Of a stretch of DNA of 64,000 nucleotides, positions 14,687 to 23,299 are shown piece after piece. A program made the translations under genes and the position numbers. The notes beneath the pieces were generated by a model, which did not search any database, had not been told where the DNA came from, and saw only the letters and a program-made list of their open reading frames with translations. Within the stretch, counting starts at the first letter, position 1; the number at the start of each line of letters is the position of its first letter. The DNA is from Pararhizobium mangrovi (GTDB taxonomy: Bacteria > Pseudomonadota > Alphaproteobacteria > Rhizobiales > Rhizobiaceae): the NCBI RefSeq assembly GCF_006516965.1, contig NZ_VHLH01000019.1, forward strand, positions 36,363 through 100,362, written 5' to 3'.

Positions 14687-16741
14687 TCACTCCGCGGCGA
14701 TTGCGTGTTCATCGTCGGGATTGGCTTCAAGGCCATTCTCGGTCCCGATTGCTTCGGACGCCTCGCCGCCGTCGTCAAGGATGATGCCGGTACCGCGACC
14801 TGCTGTTCGTAGAACTTCAGGCAGCCAGCCGGAGCCGGCGAGCAGCTCCTGCGCCTTCTCCGCCATCTCGCCCTTCTTCAGATGCGCGATCCGTTCGGCC
14901 GCCTCGTCGCCCTTCGCCTCACGGACCGTGGCGAGGATGCGCGCCTTGGTCACCCGGCCGAGCCAGGTGTCGACGGTCGGCTCCCAACCGGCGGCTACCA
15001 TGTCGAGATCGAGCGTCTCGGCGAGCCGGTCGGCATGGGCGAGCGCGCGCGGGCGGCGGTAATAGGCCTCGTGGATCGCGTTCACCGACTGCGCGACGCA
15101 GTGTGCGAAGAGCGCCTGCCGGCTATCGAGATCGAGCCGCCGCAACGCATCCCAGAGATCCTCCGGCTGCTTCGGCAGGTCAGATGCCCACTCCTGATGA
15201 CGATTATCGACCTCCGAAGCGAGCACGCTGTCAGCGAGACCCGGCGCCTGCGCGCCGAAGCCGACGGACTTGATGTCGAGGTCGAGGCACGTGTCCTGCG
15301 CATAGTGATAGAACAGCTTCAGGCAGAGCGCGTGAAGCGCCGCGAGGAACGCGATCTCGGGATCGTCGCCGAGCGCCTGGCGGAGCGCTAGCGTCCGATG
15401 CGCGGTGAGCTCGGTCATCAGCCGCTCGGCGATCGGGGTCAGCCCATCGTCCTCGTCCGGCTCGGCCGGTTCGACGTCGCCGGCATCGACAGGACCGTTG
15501 CCGAGCGCCGCCACGCTTTCGCCGGCGTCGGCGTCACCCTCGCTCGCCACCTCGGGCTCGATCGGTGCCTCGTCCTCGGGTCGGACATAGCCGCGCTCGA
15601 TCCGCAGATGCCCCGCGCCGTCGATGCTGACGAAGGCACCGGCCCGCGCCATCTCGTCGGCCTCATAGACCATCGGCCGCTCGTCGAACCCGGCGAGCGC
15701 GGTCTCGATCTCTCCGAGCCGCTCGTCCACCGCGTCGGGCAACTCGTTCGCCTCGGCATATTGCTGCTCTAACTCGTCGAGTTCGGACTGAAGCGCATCG
15801 CGCGCCGCCTGTTCCTCGTCGGTCAGCGGCACGGTGTCGCCGCGCAGCCGACGAAGCCCGTAAGTATGGCCGTAGGGAAAGTCAGGGGCGACATCGATCC
15901 ATTTCCAGCCTTCGGCGCGGATCGGTTCGGCATCCTCACACAGCTTCTCGGCAACGAGCATGTCGAGCAGTCCGGTATCCTGCAGCCAGCCACCGTCGTC
16001 GGTCTGGAACAGATCGCGCAAGATCGTACCGCCGGCCTCGACATAGGCGGCGAGCTCGACGAACTGGGCACGCTTGTCGCAGGCACGAACCGCGCCCTCG
16101 GTCAGCATGCGCCGGATGGCGTAGGGTTCCTTCGAGTAGGATTGCGCGAGCTGTTCGAACACCTGCTCCTGCCGTTCATGATCGCCGTTGACGGTGAACG
16201 CCATTAGCTGGTCGAGCGTCATGCCGTCGTCGGCATAGACGTCGAGCAGCTTCGGCGAGACCGAGGCGAGCTTCAGCCGCTGCTTGACAACCGCGACCGA
16301 GACGAAGAACGCCGCGGCGATCTTTTCCTCGGACTGGCCTTTCTCGCGCAGCGCGAGAAAGGCGCGGAACTGGTCGAGCGGATGCAGCGGGGCACGCTGG
16401 ACGTTCTCGGCGAGACTGTCCTCCTCGGGCGTGCCGTCCTCGCGGACGATGCACGGCACCGGCGCGGTCTTGTTCAGACGCTTCTGTCGGACGAGCAGTT
16501 CGAGCGCCCGGAAGCGGCGGCCGCCGGCGGGGATTTCGAACATGCCGGTCTCGGTGCCGTCGGCGTCGACGACGTGCCGGACGGTGATGCTGGTCAGCAG
16601 CGTGCGCCGGGCGATGTCCTCGGCGAGTTCCTCGATCGAGACGCCCGCCTTCACGCGCCGGACGTTGGCCTGGCTGAGCACGAGCTTGTTGAACGGGATG
16701 TCCCGCGAAGAGCTGAGGACGATCTTCTCAGACTTGGTCAT
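14687..16741 (-). CDS. ParB/Srx-fold nuclease-like plasmid/ICE protein
   Basis: 684 residues, much longer than chromosomal ParB. Residues about 10-130 form the ParB N-terminal domain: NVRRVKAGVSIEELAEDI, EIPAGGRRFRALELL (the GGRR-type CTP/nuclease box) and SLAENVQRAPLHPLDQFRAF. A ParB-like helix-turn-helix follows (KGQSEEKIAAAFFVSVAVVK). The rest is acidic and helical, ending in an alpha-helical domain seen in plasmid-borne relatives. The start is ATG 16741 (GGAGAAAG upstream), although the frame continues open through a 19-codon leader MTDWRSRERL that is also found before DUF932. It may serve partition, nicking or regulation for the mobile element; no parA is nearby. Confidence 0.85.
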   Translation of the reverse strand: MTKSEKIVLSSSRDIPFNKLVLSQANVRRVKAGVSIEELAEDIARRTLLTSITVRHVVDADGTETGMFEIPAGGRRFRALELLVRQKRLNKTAPVPCIVREDGTPEEDSLAENVQRAPLHPLDQFRAFLALREKGQSEEKIAAAFFVSVAVVKQRLKLASVSPKLLDVYADDGMTLDQLMAFTVNGDHERQEQVFEQLAQSYSKEPYAIRRMLTEGAVRACDKRAQFVELAAYVEAGGTILRDLFQTDDGGWLQDTGLLDMLVAEKLCEDAEPIRAEGWKWIDVAPDFPYGHTYGLRRLRGDTVPLTDEEQAARDALQSELDELEQQYAEANELPDAVDERLGEIETALAGFDERPMVYEADEMARAGAFVSIDGAGHLRIERGYVRPEDEAPIEPEVASEGDADAGESVAALGNGPVDAGDVEPAEPDEDDGLTPIAERLMTELTAHRTLALRQALGDDPEIAFLAALHALCLKLFYHYAQDTCLDLDIKSVGFGAQAPGLADSVLASEVDNRHQEWASDLPKQPEDLWDALRRLDLDSRQALFAHCVAQSVNAIHEAYYRRPRALAHADRLAETLDLDMVAAGWEPTVDTWLGRVTKARILATVREAKGDEAAERIAHLKKGEMAEKAQELLAGSGWLPEVLRTAGRGTGIILDDGGEASEAIGTENGLEANPDDEHAIAAE

Positions 16742-16769
16742 GGTCTTTCTCCATGACGGATCGGCCGAA

Positions 16770-16798
16770 AGCCTCTCTCTCGACCTCCAATCCGTCAC
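16770..16798 (-). repeat. 29-bp leader repeat, copy 1 (before ParB-like gene)
   Basis: On the minus strand it begins GTGACGGATTGGAGG and ends CGAGAGAGAGGCT; 28 of 29 bases match the copy at 18147-18175. It lies 29 bases before the ParB-like start codon. It could encode the peptide start MTDWRSRERL from a GTG, or be a DNA/RNA regulatory element shared by the two genes. Confidence 0.8.
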
Positions 16799-16807
16799 GA
16801 AGAAAGG

Positions 16808-16844
16808 CGCAGCCCTCTTCCTCTACGAGGCGAAGGGCTGCGCG
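16808..16844 (-). terminator. Intrinsic terminator between DUF932 and ParB-like genes
   Basis: GCGCAGCCCT (16835-16844 on the minus strand) pairs perfectly with AGGGCTGCGC (16808-16817), with an inner CCTC/GAGG stem, followed by CTTTCTTC. It lies 47 bases after the DUF932 stop, and the 29-bp leader repeat of the ParB-like gene begins 10 bases beyond it. Confidence 0.8.
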
Positions 16845-16890
16845 AGCGGCAAGAAGCGCGCCGCCAACCCGGCGACGCGCTCGGCTGATG

Positions 16891-18117
16891 TCAGTGGACG
16901 GTGGCGAGAAGCTTCGCCGCCTTGCCTTCGAGATCGAGGCGGGCGTCCTGATGCGGCTTGCTCCGCGCGAGCGCGGTGATGCCCTGGACGAAGTCGAAGA
17001 TCGACTCGGGCGGACGGCCTTCTTCTTCAAGCACGGTGGCGACGATGCGGTCGGTATCGGCGCGCGAGAAGCCGCGTTTGCGCAGGAAGGATTGCCGGTC
17101 GTCGTCCTTGCGCGCGACGACGGCCTCCCGGGCCGCCTTGATCCCCGCCATAAACGGCGCCGGCGACGAGGTCGCGAAGCGTTCGAGCGCGGGGGCCGCC
17201 TGATGGGCGAAGCGGTGCGCGGCGAACTTCGAATGGCGGATCGCGATTTCCTCGAAGCCTTCCGCGCCCCAGATATTGCGGTTCATGCATACGGCACGCA
17301 GGTAGAAGCTCGCCATGCCGAGCGTCTTCGACCCGACCTCCGAGTTCCAGCAGTAGAAGCCCCGGAAATAAAGATCGGGATCGCCGTTCGGCAGCTTGCC
17401 GGCCTCGATCGGATGCGTGTCGTCGACCAGGAACAGGAAGACGTCCCGGTCACTGGCGTAGAGCGTCGTATTATTCTTGGTCACCTCGACGAACGGATTG
17501 TGGGTCATGGTCGACCAGTCGAGCAGGCCAGGCACCTTCCAGCGCGTGTCGCCGGTGCCGCTGCCGGCGATCTTCATCACCGCCGCCACCAGCTCGTGAT
17601 CCCAGATCCGACCGTAATCAGGACCGGTGACGGCGCGCAGTTCGACGCGCCCGTCGTCCGACTCCAAGGTCTTGATGAGTTCGGCGCGGTGCGACAGCAG
17701 CCCGTGCTGCATGTTGATGCCGGCGAGTGGCGCGGGAAGCTGGCGCAGATAGCCAGCCGGCGCGCCGACCAGGCCGCACATCTGGCCGAACGACCAATGC
17801 GTCGGCGCGATCGGCTCGTCGCGGCCCGGCACGTGCAAGGTCAGGCGCTCGGCATCGTCGCGGCTGGCTTCCACCCGCAACGCCTTCGTCTCGACCGTCC
17901 GCGCCGTTGCGCGCTCGGCGCGGACGCGCACAGCGGCGTAGAGGTCTTCCAACGACAGGTAGCGCTCGTCGTCGGGACGCGAGAACCATTCGGATGAGAC
18001 GCGGCCGATCCGCTCGCCGCGCGAGATGTCGACTTTGTAGCCGGCCGAGACTGGCGGTTCGCTGGAAGGATGGGACTGCGTTCCGGGCGCAGCGGCAAGA
18101 ATATCGATCTCGGTCAT
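16891..18117 (-). CDS. DUF932 (plasmid/phage-like) protein
   Basis: 408 residues matching the DUF932 family of plasmid and phage proteins: THWSFGQMCGLVGAPAGYLR, RAVTGPDYGRIWDHELV, a TLYASDRDVFLFLVDD strand pair, and GFYCWNSEVGSKTLGMASFY with the following CMNRNIWG. The family has no settled function; members travel with ParB-like, Toprim, DUF2493 and anti-restriction genes on conjugative elements. ATG 18117 has GGAG nine bases upstream. It is first of the minus-strand block and is preceded by copy 2 of the 29-bp leader repeat. Confidence 0.85.
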   Translation of the reverse strand: MTEIDILAAAPGTQSHPSSEPPVSAGYKVDISRGERIGRVSSEWFSRPDDERYLSLEDLYAAVRVRAERATARTVETKALRVEASRDDAERLTLHVPGRDEPIAPTHWSFGQMCGLVGAPAGYLRQLPAPLAGINMQHGLLSHRAELIKTLESDDGRVELRAVTGPDYGRIWDHELVAAVMKIAGSGTGDTRWKVPGLLDWSTMTHNPFVEVTKNNTTLYASDRDVFLFLVDDTHPIEAGKLPNGDPDLYFRGFYCWNSEVGSKTLGMASFYLRAVCMNRNIWGAEGFEEIAIRHSKFAAHRFAHQAAPALERFATSSPAPFMAGIKAAREAVVARKDDDRQSFLRKRGFSRADTDRIVATVLEEEGRPPESIFDFVQGITALARSKPHQDARLDLEGKAAKLLATVH

Positions 18118-18146
18118 GGCGAAAATCTCCGCGACGGGCGGCCGGG

Positions 18147-18175
18147 AGCCTCTCTCTCGACCTCCAACCCGTCAC
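18147..18175 (-). repeat. 29-bp leader repeat, copy 2 (before DUF932 gene)
   Basis: Same element as 16770-16798 with a single base difference; 30 bases before the DUF932 start codon, almost the same distance as copy 1. In this copy the leader reading frame starting MTGWRSRERL is not in frame with DUF932, so the conserved unit is the DNA/RNA or a short leader peptide, not an N-terminal extension. Confidence 0.8.
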
Positions 18176-18375
18176 GGCGACAGCCGCAACACTCTTACTC
18201 TAACCGCTCGATGCGAATCTCCTGGCCAAAAACTGCACGCTTGGATCGCCGAAGCCGCGACACAGCGCGGCGAAACACGCCGTATCGGTGGACACCATGT
18301 GGACACCAACGGGATCAGGACTGGATCGAGCCGCCTAACGCGATCGTTCAAATATCTGAGTTTATTTAGGAAAAC

Positions 18376-18450
18376 TGGAGCGGGCGATGGGATTCGAACC
18401 CACGACCCCAACCTTGGCAAGGTTGTGCTCTACCCCTGAGCTACGCCCGC
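18376..18450 (-). tRNA. tRNA-Gly (anticodon GCC)
   Basis: 75 bases including an encoded CCA. The acceptor stem GCGGGCG pairs with CGCCCGC, discriminator T; the D arm contains AGCTCAGGGGTAGAGC; the anticodon stem AACCT/AGGTT surrounds TTGCCA with GCC at the wobble-to-third positions; T loop GGTTCGAATCC. The 3' end faces left, toward the accessory region, the usual arrangement for a tRNA-targeted integrative element. Confidence 0.97.
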
Positions 18451-18836
18451 TCTGGGTTCCGCGTATGCATGAAGACGACCGATGCGTCCTGTGCGGAACG
18501 AAGCGTCTTATGGCGCATGGATTTCGGCTTTGCAACCGGGAAATGGGGCGAACGGATGGAATTTTTTACCTCGCATGCGGTTGTCGAGCGGCAGCCGGTA
18601 GCATCGAGAGGGTCTCGTCCGTTCGCGCGCCTCCGCTGGGTCTGCGCGATCATGATGAAGGGGTCGTGTTCTTCGGCGACGGGTAATCGGTCGGCCTCGG
18701 AGGGGATCGGGCCGGCGATGCGTCGGCGGGCTTGAAACTTTCGTACCGAAGGACGATTTCGCTGCCATGGCGGCATCGCGATGCCGCGAACGTGATGAAA
18801 CCTGGCGATGCCGAACGAAGCGGAGGGCCTTTGACG
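18451..18836. other. Gap between tRNA-Gly and cnoX-like gene
   Basis: 386 bases without a recognised gene. It must hold the tRNA promoter on the minus strand; TTGCAA followed 17 bases later by CATAAG (minus strand, within 18510-18540) is a weak candidate. No repeat or terminator recognised. Confidence 0.45.
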
Positions 18837-19880
18837 ATGAACCAGGGCGACAATCCCTATGCAAGCGCCGGTGCCGGCCAGTCGGGACAAATGAATGTCA
18901 GCGCCCGGCTCGACACTGCGGCCCGACAGTCCGCACAGCCCCCCTCGCGCCAGCCCGCCGGCGGTGACGGCCTGATCGGCGGAACACAGACTCAGGGTGG
19001 CGGCGATCTCGTCAAGGAGACGACGACCGCGAACTTTACCGCCGACGTCATTCAGGAATCGCGCAACCAGCCGGTTCTCGTCGATTTCTGGGCTCCCTGG
19101 TGCGGGCCGTGCAAGCAGCTGACGCCGCTCATCGAAAAAGCCGTTCGCGAGGCGGGCGGCAAGGTCAAGCTCGTCACCATGAACATCGACGACCACCCGT
19201 CGATCGCCGGGCAGATGGGCATCCAGTCCATCCCCGCCGTCATCGCCTTTTCCGACGGCCAGCCGGTCGACGGGTTCATGGGCGCGGTGCCGGAAAGCCA
19301 GATCAGGCAGTTCATCGACGGGCTCGGCGGCAAGGCGAAGGATAGCGGCCAGGACCAGATCGAGGCCCTGCTCGAACAGTCGCGCCAGGCGCTTGCCGAA
19401 AACGACATCAACGTCGCGGCCCAGGGCTTTTCCTCGGTGCTGCAGGCGGACCCGCAGAACACGAAGGCGCTCGCCGGCCTCGCCTCGTGCTTCTTCGAGG
19501 CCGGACAGCCGGACAAGGTCGAGGAGCTTCTCGCCGAGCTTACCGACGAACAGCGCGCCGATCCGGACGTCGCGAGCCTGATCCGGCGGATGGAGCAGGC
19601 CGAAGAGGTGAAGAAGCTCGGCGATCCGGCCGCGCTCGAAGCGCGCCTCGCCCAGGATCCCGACGACCATGCCGCGCGGCGCGACCTTGCGAAGATCTGC
19701 AACGCGCGTGGCGATCGCGAAGCGGCGGCCGACCATCTGCTGACCATCATGCGCAAGGATCGCGCGTGGGAAGACGACGGCGGGCGGCGCGAGCTGCTGG
19801 CGCTCTTCGAGGCCTGGGGCCCGAGCGATCCCGCGACGCTCGCCGCACGGCGCAGACTTTCCTCGGTCCTCTTTTCGTGA
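18837..19880 (+). CDS. cnoX: Thioredoxin-TPR protein, CnoX (YbbN)-like co-chaperone
   Basis: 347 residues. After a 55-residue flexible N-terminus comes a thioredoxin domain (about 60-165) with the active site WCGPC at 88-92, then TPR-like repeats (about 180-345; EALLEQSRQALAENDINVAA and later helix pairs). CnoX proteins hold substrates for GroEL/DnaK and protect them from oxidation. Alphaproteobacterial members keep the redox-active CxxC that E. coli lacks, as seen here. Start ATG 18837 has GGAGG ten bases upstream; an upstream in-frame ATG is possible. The LON-domain gene follows directly, as in many Hyphomicrobiales. Confidence 0.88.
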   Translation: MNQGDNPYASAGAGQSGQMNVSARLDTAARQSAQPPSRQPAGGDGLIGGTQTQGGGDLVKETTTANFTADVIQESRNQPVLVDFWAPWCGPCKQLTPLIEKAVREAGGKVKLVTMNIDDHPSIAGQMGIQSIPAVIAFSDGQPVDGFMGAVPESQIRQFIDGLGGKAKDSGQDQIEALLEQSRQALAENDINVAAQGFSSVLQADPQNTKALAGLASCFFEAGQPDKVEELLAELTDEQRADPDVASLIRRMEQAEEVKKLGDPAALEARLAQDPDDHAARRDLAKICNARGDREAAADHLLTIMRKDRAWEDDGGRRELLALFEAWGPSDPATLAARRRLSSVLFS

Positions 19881-19962
19881 CCGACAGGCGGCGGCGCTTC
19901 CCTTGAGCTTTGTCGCCGCCGCTCCACTTCCCGGTCCTTGGGGCACGGTTGAAAGCAGGGTG

Positions 19963-20640
19963 ATGCAAGCTGGAAACGTTCATTATCGCCGCTCGGTGGA
20001 TCTACCCGAGACGATTGCGATCTTTCCGCTGACCGGCGCGCTGCTCCTTCCCGGCGGTCAGCTTCCGCTCAACATCTTCGAACCGCGCTACCTGGAGATG
20101 TTCGACGACGCACTGTCGGGGGATCGGCTGATCGGTATCATCCAGCCGCGGCTCGACCATGCGGGCAAGACGGAGAAGCGTGCCGTCGACAGCCTGAGCG
20201 GCGTCGGCTGCATGGGCCGCATCACCTCCTTTTCCGAAACCGGGGACGGACGGTACATCGTCTCGCTGACCGGCGTGTGCCGGTTCCGGCTCGACGATGA
20301 GATGCGGACGCGCAAGGCATACCGTTCGGCCCATGTCACCCCGTTCCTCAACGATTTGAGCGACGATTCGGAAGCCGGGTCCGTCGACCGGCGCGGCCTG
20401 ATCGAGAGCTTCAAGGCCTATCTCGAGGCCAACGAACTCGATGCCGACTGGGACAGCGTCGAGCGGGCGAGCGATTCCACGCTCGTCAACTGCCTGTCGA
20501 TGATCTCGCCCTTCGGACCTGCGGAAAAGCAGGCGCTGCTCGAAGCGCCGGACCTGAAGAGCCGCGCGGAGACGCTGATCGCGATCACCGAATTCGCGCT
20601 GGCGAACGACGGCGACGACGTTCCGAGCACCATCCAGTAG
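19963..20640 (+). CDS. LON peptidase N-terminal substrate-binding domain protein
   Basis: 225 residues from ATG 19963 (a TTG at 19903 would add 20 residues without similarity). The whole protein is a stand-alone Lon N-domain: IAIFPLTGALLLPGGQLPLNIFEPRYLEM is diagnostic, followed by GCMGRITSF and a C-terminal helical bundle. It lacks the AAA+ and protease parts, so it probably binds or presents unfolded proteins; the exact role is unknown. It lies between cnoX and trm112 in a conserved alphaproteobacterial order, suggesting proteostasis. Confidence 0.88.
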   Translation: MQAGNVHYRRSVDLPETIAIFPLTGALLLPGGQLPLNIFEPRYLEMFDDALSGDRLIGIIQPRLDHAGKTEKRAVDSLSGVGCMGRITSFSETGDGRYIVSLTGVCRFRLDDEMRTRKAYRSAHVTPFLNDLSDDSEAGSVDRRGLIESFKAYLEANELDADWDSVERASDSTLVNCLSMISPFGPAEKQALLEAPDLKSRAETLIAITEFALANDGDDVPSTIQ

Positions 20641-20646
20641 GGCGAG

Positions 20647-20877
20647 ATGAACCGCCGACCCGAAGCCGAACGCGGCGCGATCGATCCGTTGATGCTCGAA
20701 ATGCTCGTCTGCCCGCTGACGAAGGCGCGTCTCGTCTACGACCGCAAGAACGGCGAACTCGTCTCCGAAGGTGCGCGTCTTGCCTACCCGATCCGCGAGG
20801 GCGTGCCGATCATGCTGGTTTCCGAAGCGCGCCACCTCGAAGACCGACCGGCGCCAACGCACCGCTCCGGCTACTGA
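20647..20877 (+). CDS. Trm112-family protein
   Basis: 76 residues, six bases after the LON-domain gene. [19 protein letters not shown] then [18 protein letters not shown] is the Trm112 (DUF343) signature; the family forms a small beta domain that activates methyltransferases in eukaryotes and archaea. The bacterial role is undefined. Only one of the usual paired zinc cysteines is present, as in most proteobacterial members, so it probably binds no zinc. Confidence 0.9.
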   Translation: MNRRPEAERGAIDPLMLEMLVCPLTKARLVYDRKNGELVSEGARLAYPIREGVPIMLVSEARHLEDRPAPTHRSGY

Positions 20878-20919
20878 CGCGTCCCGGCCATCTCGCAAAC
20901 AGTCTGGCTGGTAAATGCT

Positions 20920-22146
20920 CTAGATCGCCGCGCCGCGCAGGAGCCGCGGATCCCTCTGCTCGCCGATGCCGGCCGCTTGGCGAATGAAGAAGTCCTTCAT
21001 TCGCGGCATCCGGTCGACGAGGCCGAGGCCGAGATCGCGCAGGCTGCGCAGCGGCGTCATGTCATTGGAAAAGAGCCGGTTGAGGACGTCCGTCGTCGCA
21101 CCCATGCGCACCGTGTCGAAGCGTCGCCAGACCTGATAGCGCTCCAGTGTGGGAAGCGTGCCAATATCGAGACCGAGCCGGTGCGCCTCGACGACGGTTT
21201 CGGCGAGGGCGGCGGCATCCTTGAAGCCGAGATTGAGCCCCTGGCCGGCGATCGGATGGATGCCGTGCGCGGCGTCCCCGGCAAGCGCGATGCGCGGTGC
21301 GACGAAAGCGCGCGCAAGGGTAAGCCCGAGGGGAAATGCGCGCCGTCCGCCGACGAGTTCGATGCGGCCGAGCTTGTGGCCGAAGCGGCGTTCCAGCTCG
21401 GCCTCGAAGATCAGCGCGTCGTCGTTCACAAGGCGGTGTGCGTCGCGCGTGCGTTCGGTCCACACCAGCGAGGAGCGATTGCCGGTCAGCGGCAGCGTGG
21501 CAAAGGGGCCGGCGGGCATGAAATGCTCTTCCGCCCGTCCGTTGTGGGCGTATTCGTGCGAGACAGTCGCGACGATGCCGCACTGGTCGTAGGACCATTC
21601 CACGGTGCGGATGCCGGCCATGTCGCGCAGGCGCGAGCGGATGCCGTCTGCCGCGACCACGAGGCGCGCGCGTTCGCTGCCGGCTTCGCCGAGGTCGAGC
21701 GTCGCAGAAGCCTCCTCGGCGTGAAATCCCTGCGCGCGCACGCCCTGACGGATCCCGATGCCGAGTTCACCGGCCCGTTCACGAAGCGCACCGACGAGGT
21801 GCACGTTCTCGACCATGTGCGCGAAGGTTTCCCCGTCGGCGACCGCGCCGTCGAAGGTGAGAAAGACCGGGCGGACCGGATCGCCGGTGCGCGAATCGGT
21901 CACGATCATGCGGGTGATGGGCTCGGCGTTCTGGCGCAGCGAGGACCAGACGCCGAGCGTTTCGAGCATGCGGCTCGCTCCGGCGGCAATCGCCGAAGCA
22001 CGCTCGTCCTTCTTCCATGCCTCTTCGGGAGCGGCGTCGACGACCGCGACGTCGAGCCCCGGTGCCGACTGTTTGAGGGCGACCGCCGTGGCGAGGCCGA
22101 CATAGCCGCCGCCACAAACGACGATATCGCGCACTGGTGAAGCCAT
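20920..22146 (-). CDS. FAD-dependent ubiquinone-biosynthesis hydroxylase, UbiH/UbiF family
   Basis: 408 residues, the family size. An N-terminal dinucleotide-binding motif VCGGGYVGLATAVAL, the central VAADGIRSRLRD motif and the second FAD motif LAGDAAHGIHPIAGQGLNLG identify an aromatic flavoprotein mono-oxygenase of the Ubi group. It hydroxylates the quinone ring during ubiquinone synthesis; which position cannot be told, as alphaproteobacteria use multifunctional variants such as UbiL. Convergent with trm112. Its stop codon lies within an 11-base CTAGAGCATTT dispersed-repeat fragment (20913-20923). Confidence 0.9.
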   Translation of the reverse strand: MASPVRDIVVCGGGYVGLATAVALKQSAPGLDVAVVDAAPEEAWKKDERASAIAAGASRMLETLGVWSSLRQNAEPITRMIVTDSRTGDPVRPVFLTFDGAVADGETFAHMVENVHLVGALRERAGELGIGIRQGVRAQGFHAEEASATLDLGEAGSERARLVVAADGIRSRLRDMAGIRTVEWSYDQCGIVATVSHEYAHNGRAEEHFMPAGPFATLPLTGNRSSLVWTERTRDAHRLVNDDALIFEAELERRFGHKLGRIELVGGRRAFPLGLTLARAFVAPRIALAGDAAHGIHPIAGQGLNLGFKDAAALAETVVEAHRLGLDIGTLPTLERYQVWRRFDTVRMGATTDVLNRLFSNDMTPLRSLRDLGLGLVDRMPRMKDFFIRQAAGIGEQRDPRLLRGAAI

Positions 22147-22294
22147 CGAAGATCCTTTCCTGCCTGCCTTGCCGGGCGCCTCTTACAGGCGCACCTGTCC
22201 TTCGGGCCCGGGTACGTTATAGGAGAGCTGTTCCGTCGCAACAGGGCATGCCGGTCATAGCCGGTCCTCGAGAAGTGCAACAGGGAGAAGCGCA

Positions 22295-23176
22295 ATGCGT
22301 TCCGTTCCTTCATCCGGCACGCCGCACGACATGGTCGAGATCCTCGACCTCGAAATTGTGGGCGACGACCGGTTCCGCGGCTTCTGCCCGCCCACGCGCG
22401 GCACGCGCATCTTCGGTGGGCAGGTCGTCGCGCAGGCGCTCGCCGCCGCGCAGAAGACCGTGCCGGAAGCGCGTTCGGCGCATTCGCTGCACGGCTATTT
22501 CATGCTCGGCGGAGACCCCGCCGTGCCGATCGACTTCGTGGTGGAACGCATGCGCGACGGGCGTAGCTTTTCCACGCGGCGCATCGTGGCACTGCAGGCG
22601 GAACGCTGCATCTTCTCCATGGCGGCCTCGTTCCAGATCGAGGAGGAAGGCTTCGAGCATGCGGCCGTGATGCCCGACGTTCCCGAACCGGAGGCGCTGG
22701 AGAGCGGTACCGAGATCGTCGAGGCGGCCCTGAAGCGTGGCCTCGACCTTCCGGGACGCATGTGGCTCGACGAACGGCCGATGGAATTCAGGCCGGTGAC
22801 GCCCGAGCATTACGTTTCGACGCGCAGGCTTCCGCCCGAACAGCATCTATGGCTGCGCATGACCGGACCGCTTCCCGCCGATGCCGGCGGCCGGGCTGCG
22901 ACACTCGCCTATCTTTCCGACATGGCGCTTCTCGATACCGCGCTCTTCGCGCACGGCACCAGCGTGTTCGCCGACGATCTACAGGCGGCGAGCCTCGACC
23001 ACGCCGTCTGGTTCCATCGCCCGCCGCCCCTCGAGGACTGGTTGCTCTATACGGCCGACTCGCCGACTGCCACCGGCGCGCGCGGTCTGGCGCGGGGCAT
23101 GCTTTTTTCTCGGGACGGCCTGCTCGTGGCGTCCACCGCCCAGGAAGGCCTGATTCGAAAACGTGCAAATGCCTAA
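22295..23176 (+). CDS. tesB: Acyl-CoA thioesterase II, TesB
   Basis: 293 residues with two hot-dog domains (about 20-125 and 165-290). TRGTRIFGGQVVAQALAAA marks the N-terminal domain; SLDHAVWFHRPPPLEDWLLY and LVASTAQEGLIR mark the C-terminal one. The Asp/Thr/Gln catalytic set of TesB is present (Asp in YLSDMALL, Thr in DSPTATGARG, Gln in AQEG). It cleaves medium- and long-chain acyl-CoA. Divergent from the Ubi hydroxylase. The hairpin at 23169-23185 overlaps its stop. Confidence 0.93.
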   Translation: MRSVPSSGTPHDMVEILDLEIVGDDRFRGFCPPTRGTRIFGGQVVAQALAAAQKTVPEARSAHSLHGYFMLGGDPAVPIDFVVERMRDGRSFSTRRIVALQAERCIFSMAASFQIEEEGFEHAAVMPDVPEPEALESGTEIVEAALKRGLDLPGRMWLDERPMEFRPVTPEHYVSTRRLPPEQHLWLRMTGPLPADAGGRAATLAYLSDMALLDTALFAHGTSVFADDLQAASLDHAVWFHRPPPLEDWLLYTADSPTATGARGLARGMLFSRDGLLVASTAQEGLIRKRANA

Positions 23177-23185
23177 ACGTTAGGC
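23169..23185 (+). terminator. Small hairpin at tesB stop
   Basis: TGCCTAA-ACG-TTAGGCA: perfect 7-bp stem, 3-base loop, including the TAA stop codon of tesB; followed by GGTTTCTCC. Probably a modest terminator isolating glnK. Confidence 0.5.
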
Positions 23186-23299
23186 AGGTTTCTCCATTTC
23201 TGGCTTTTTTGTGCGCATTCGTGCCGATACCGGCGGGCCGTCCTTTGGCCGTCAAAACATTCCATAACGTCATCAAGCACTTATTGGTTCCTTCCCGAC

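Noticed and set aside
16742..16798. N-terminal extension of the ParB-like protein through the leader MTDWRSRERL
   Set aside because: The same leader occurs before DUF932 out of frame, and ATG 16741 has its own ribosome binding site; so it is a leader repeat, not protein.
18116..18439. Small plus-strand frame ending GIRTHDPNLGKVVLYP
   Set aside because: It is a translation of the tRNA-Gly antisense, a well-known artefact of automated annotation.
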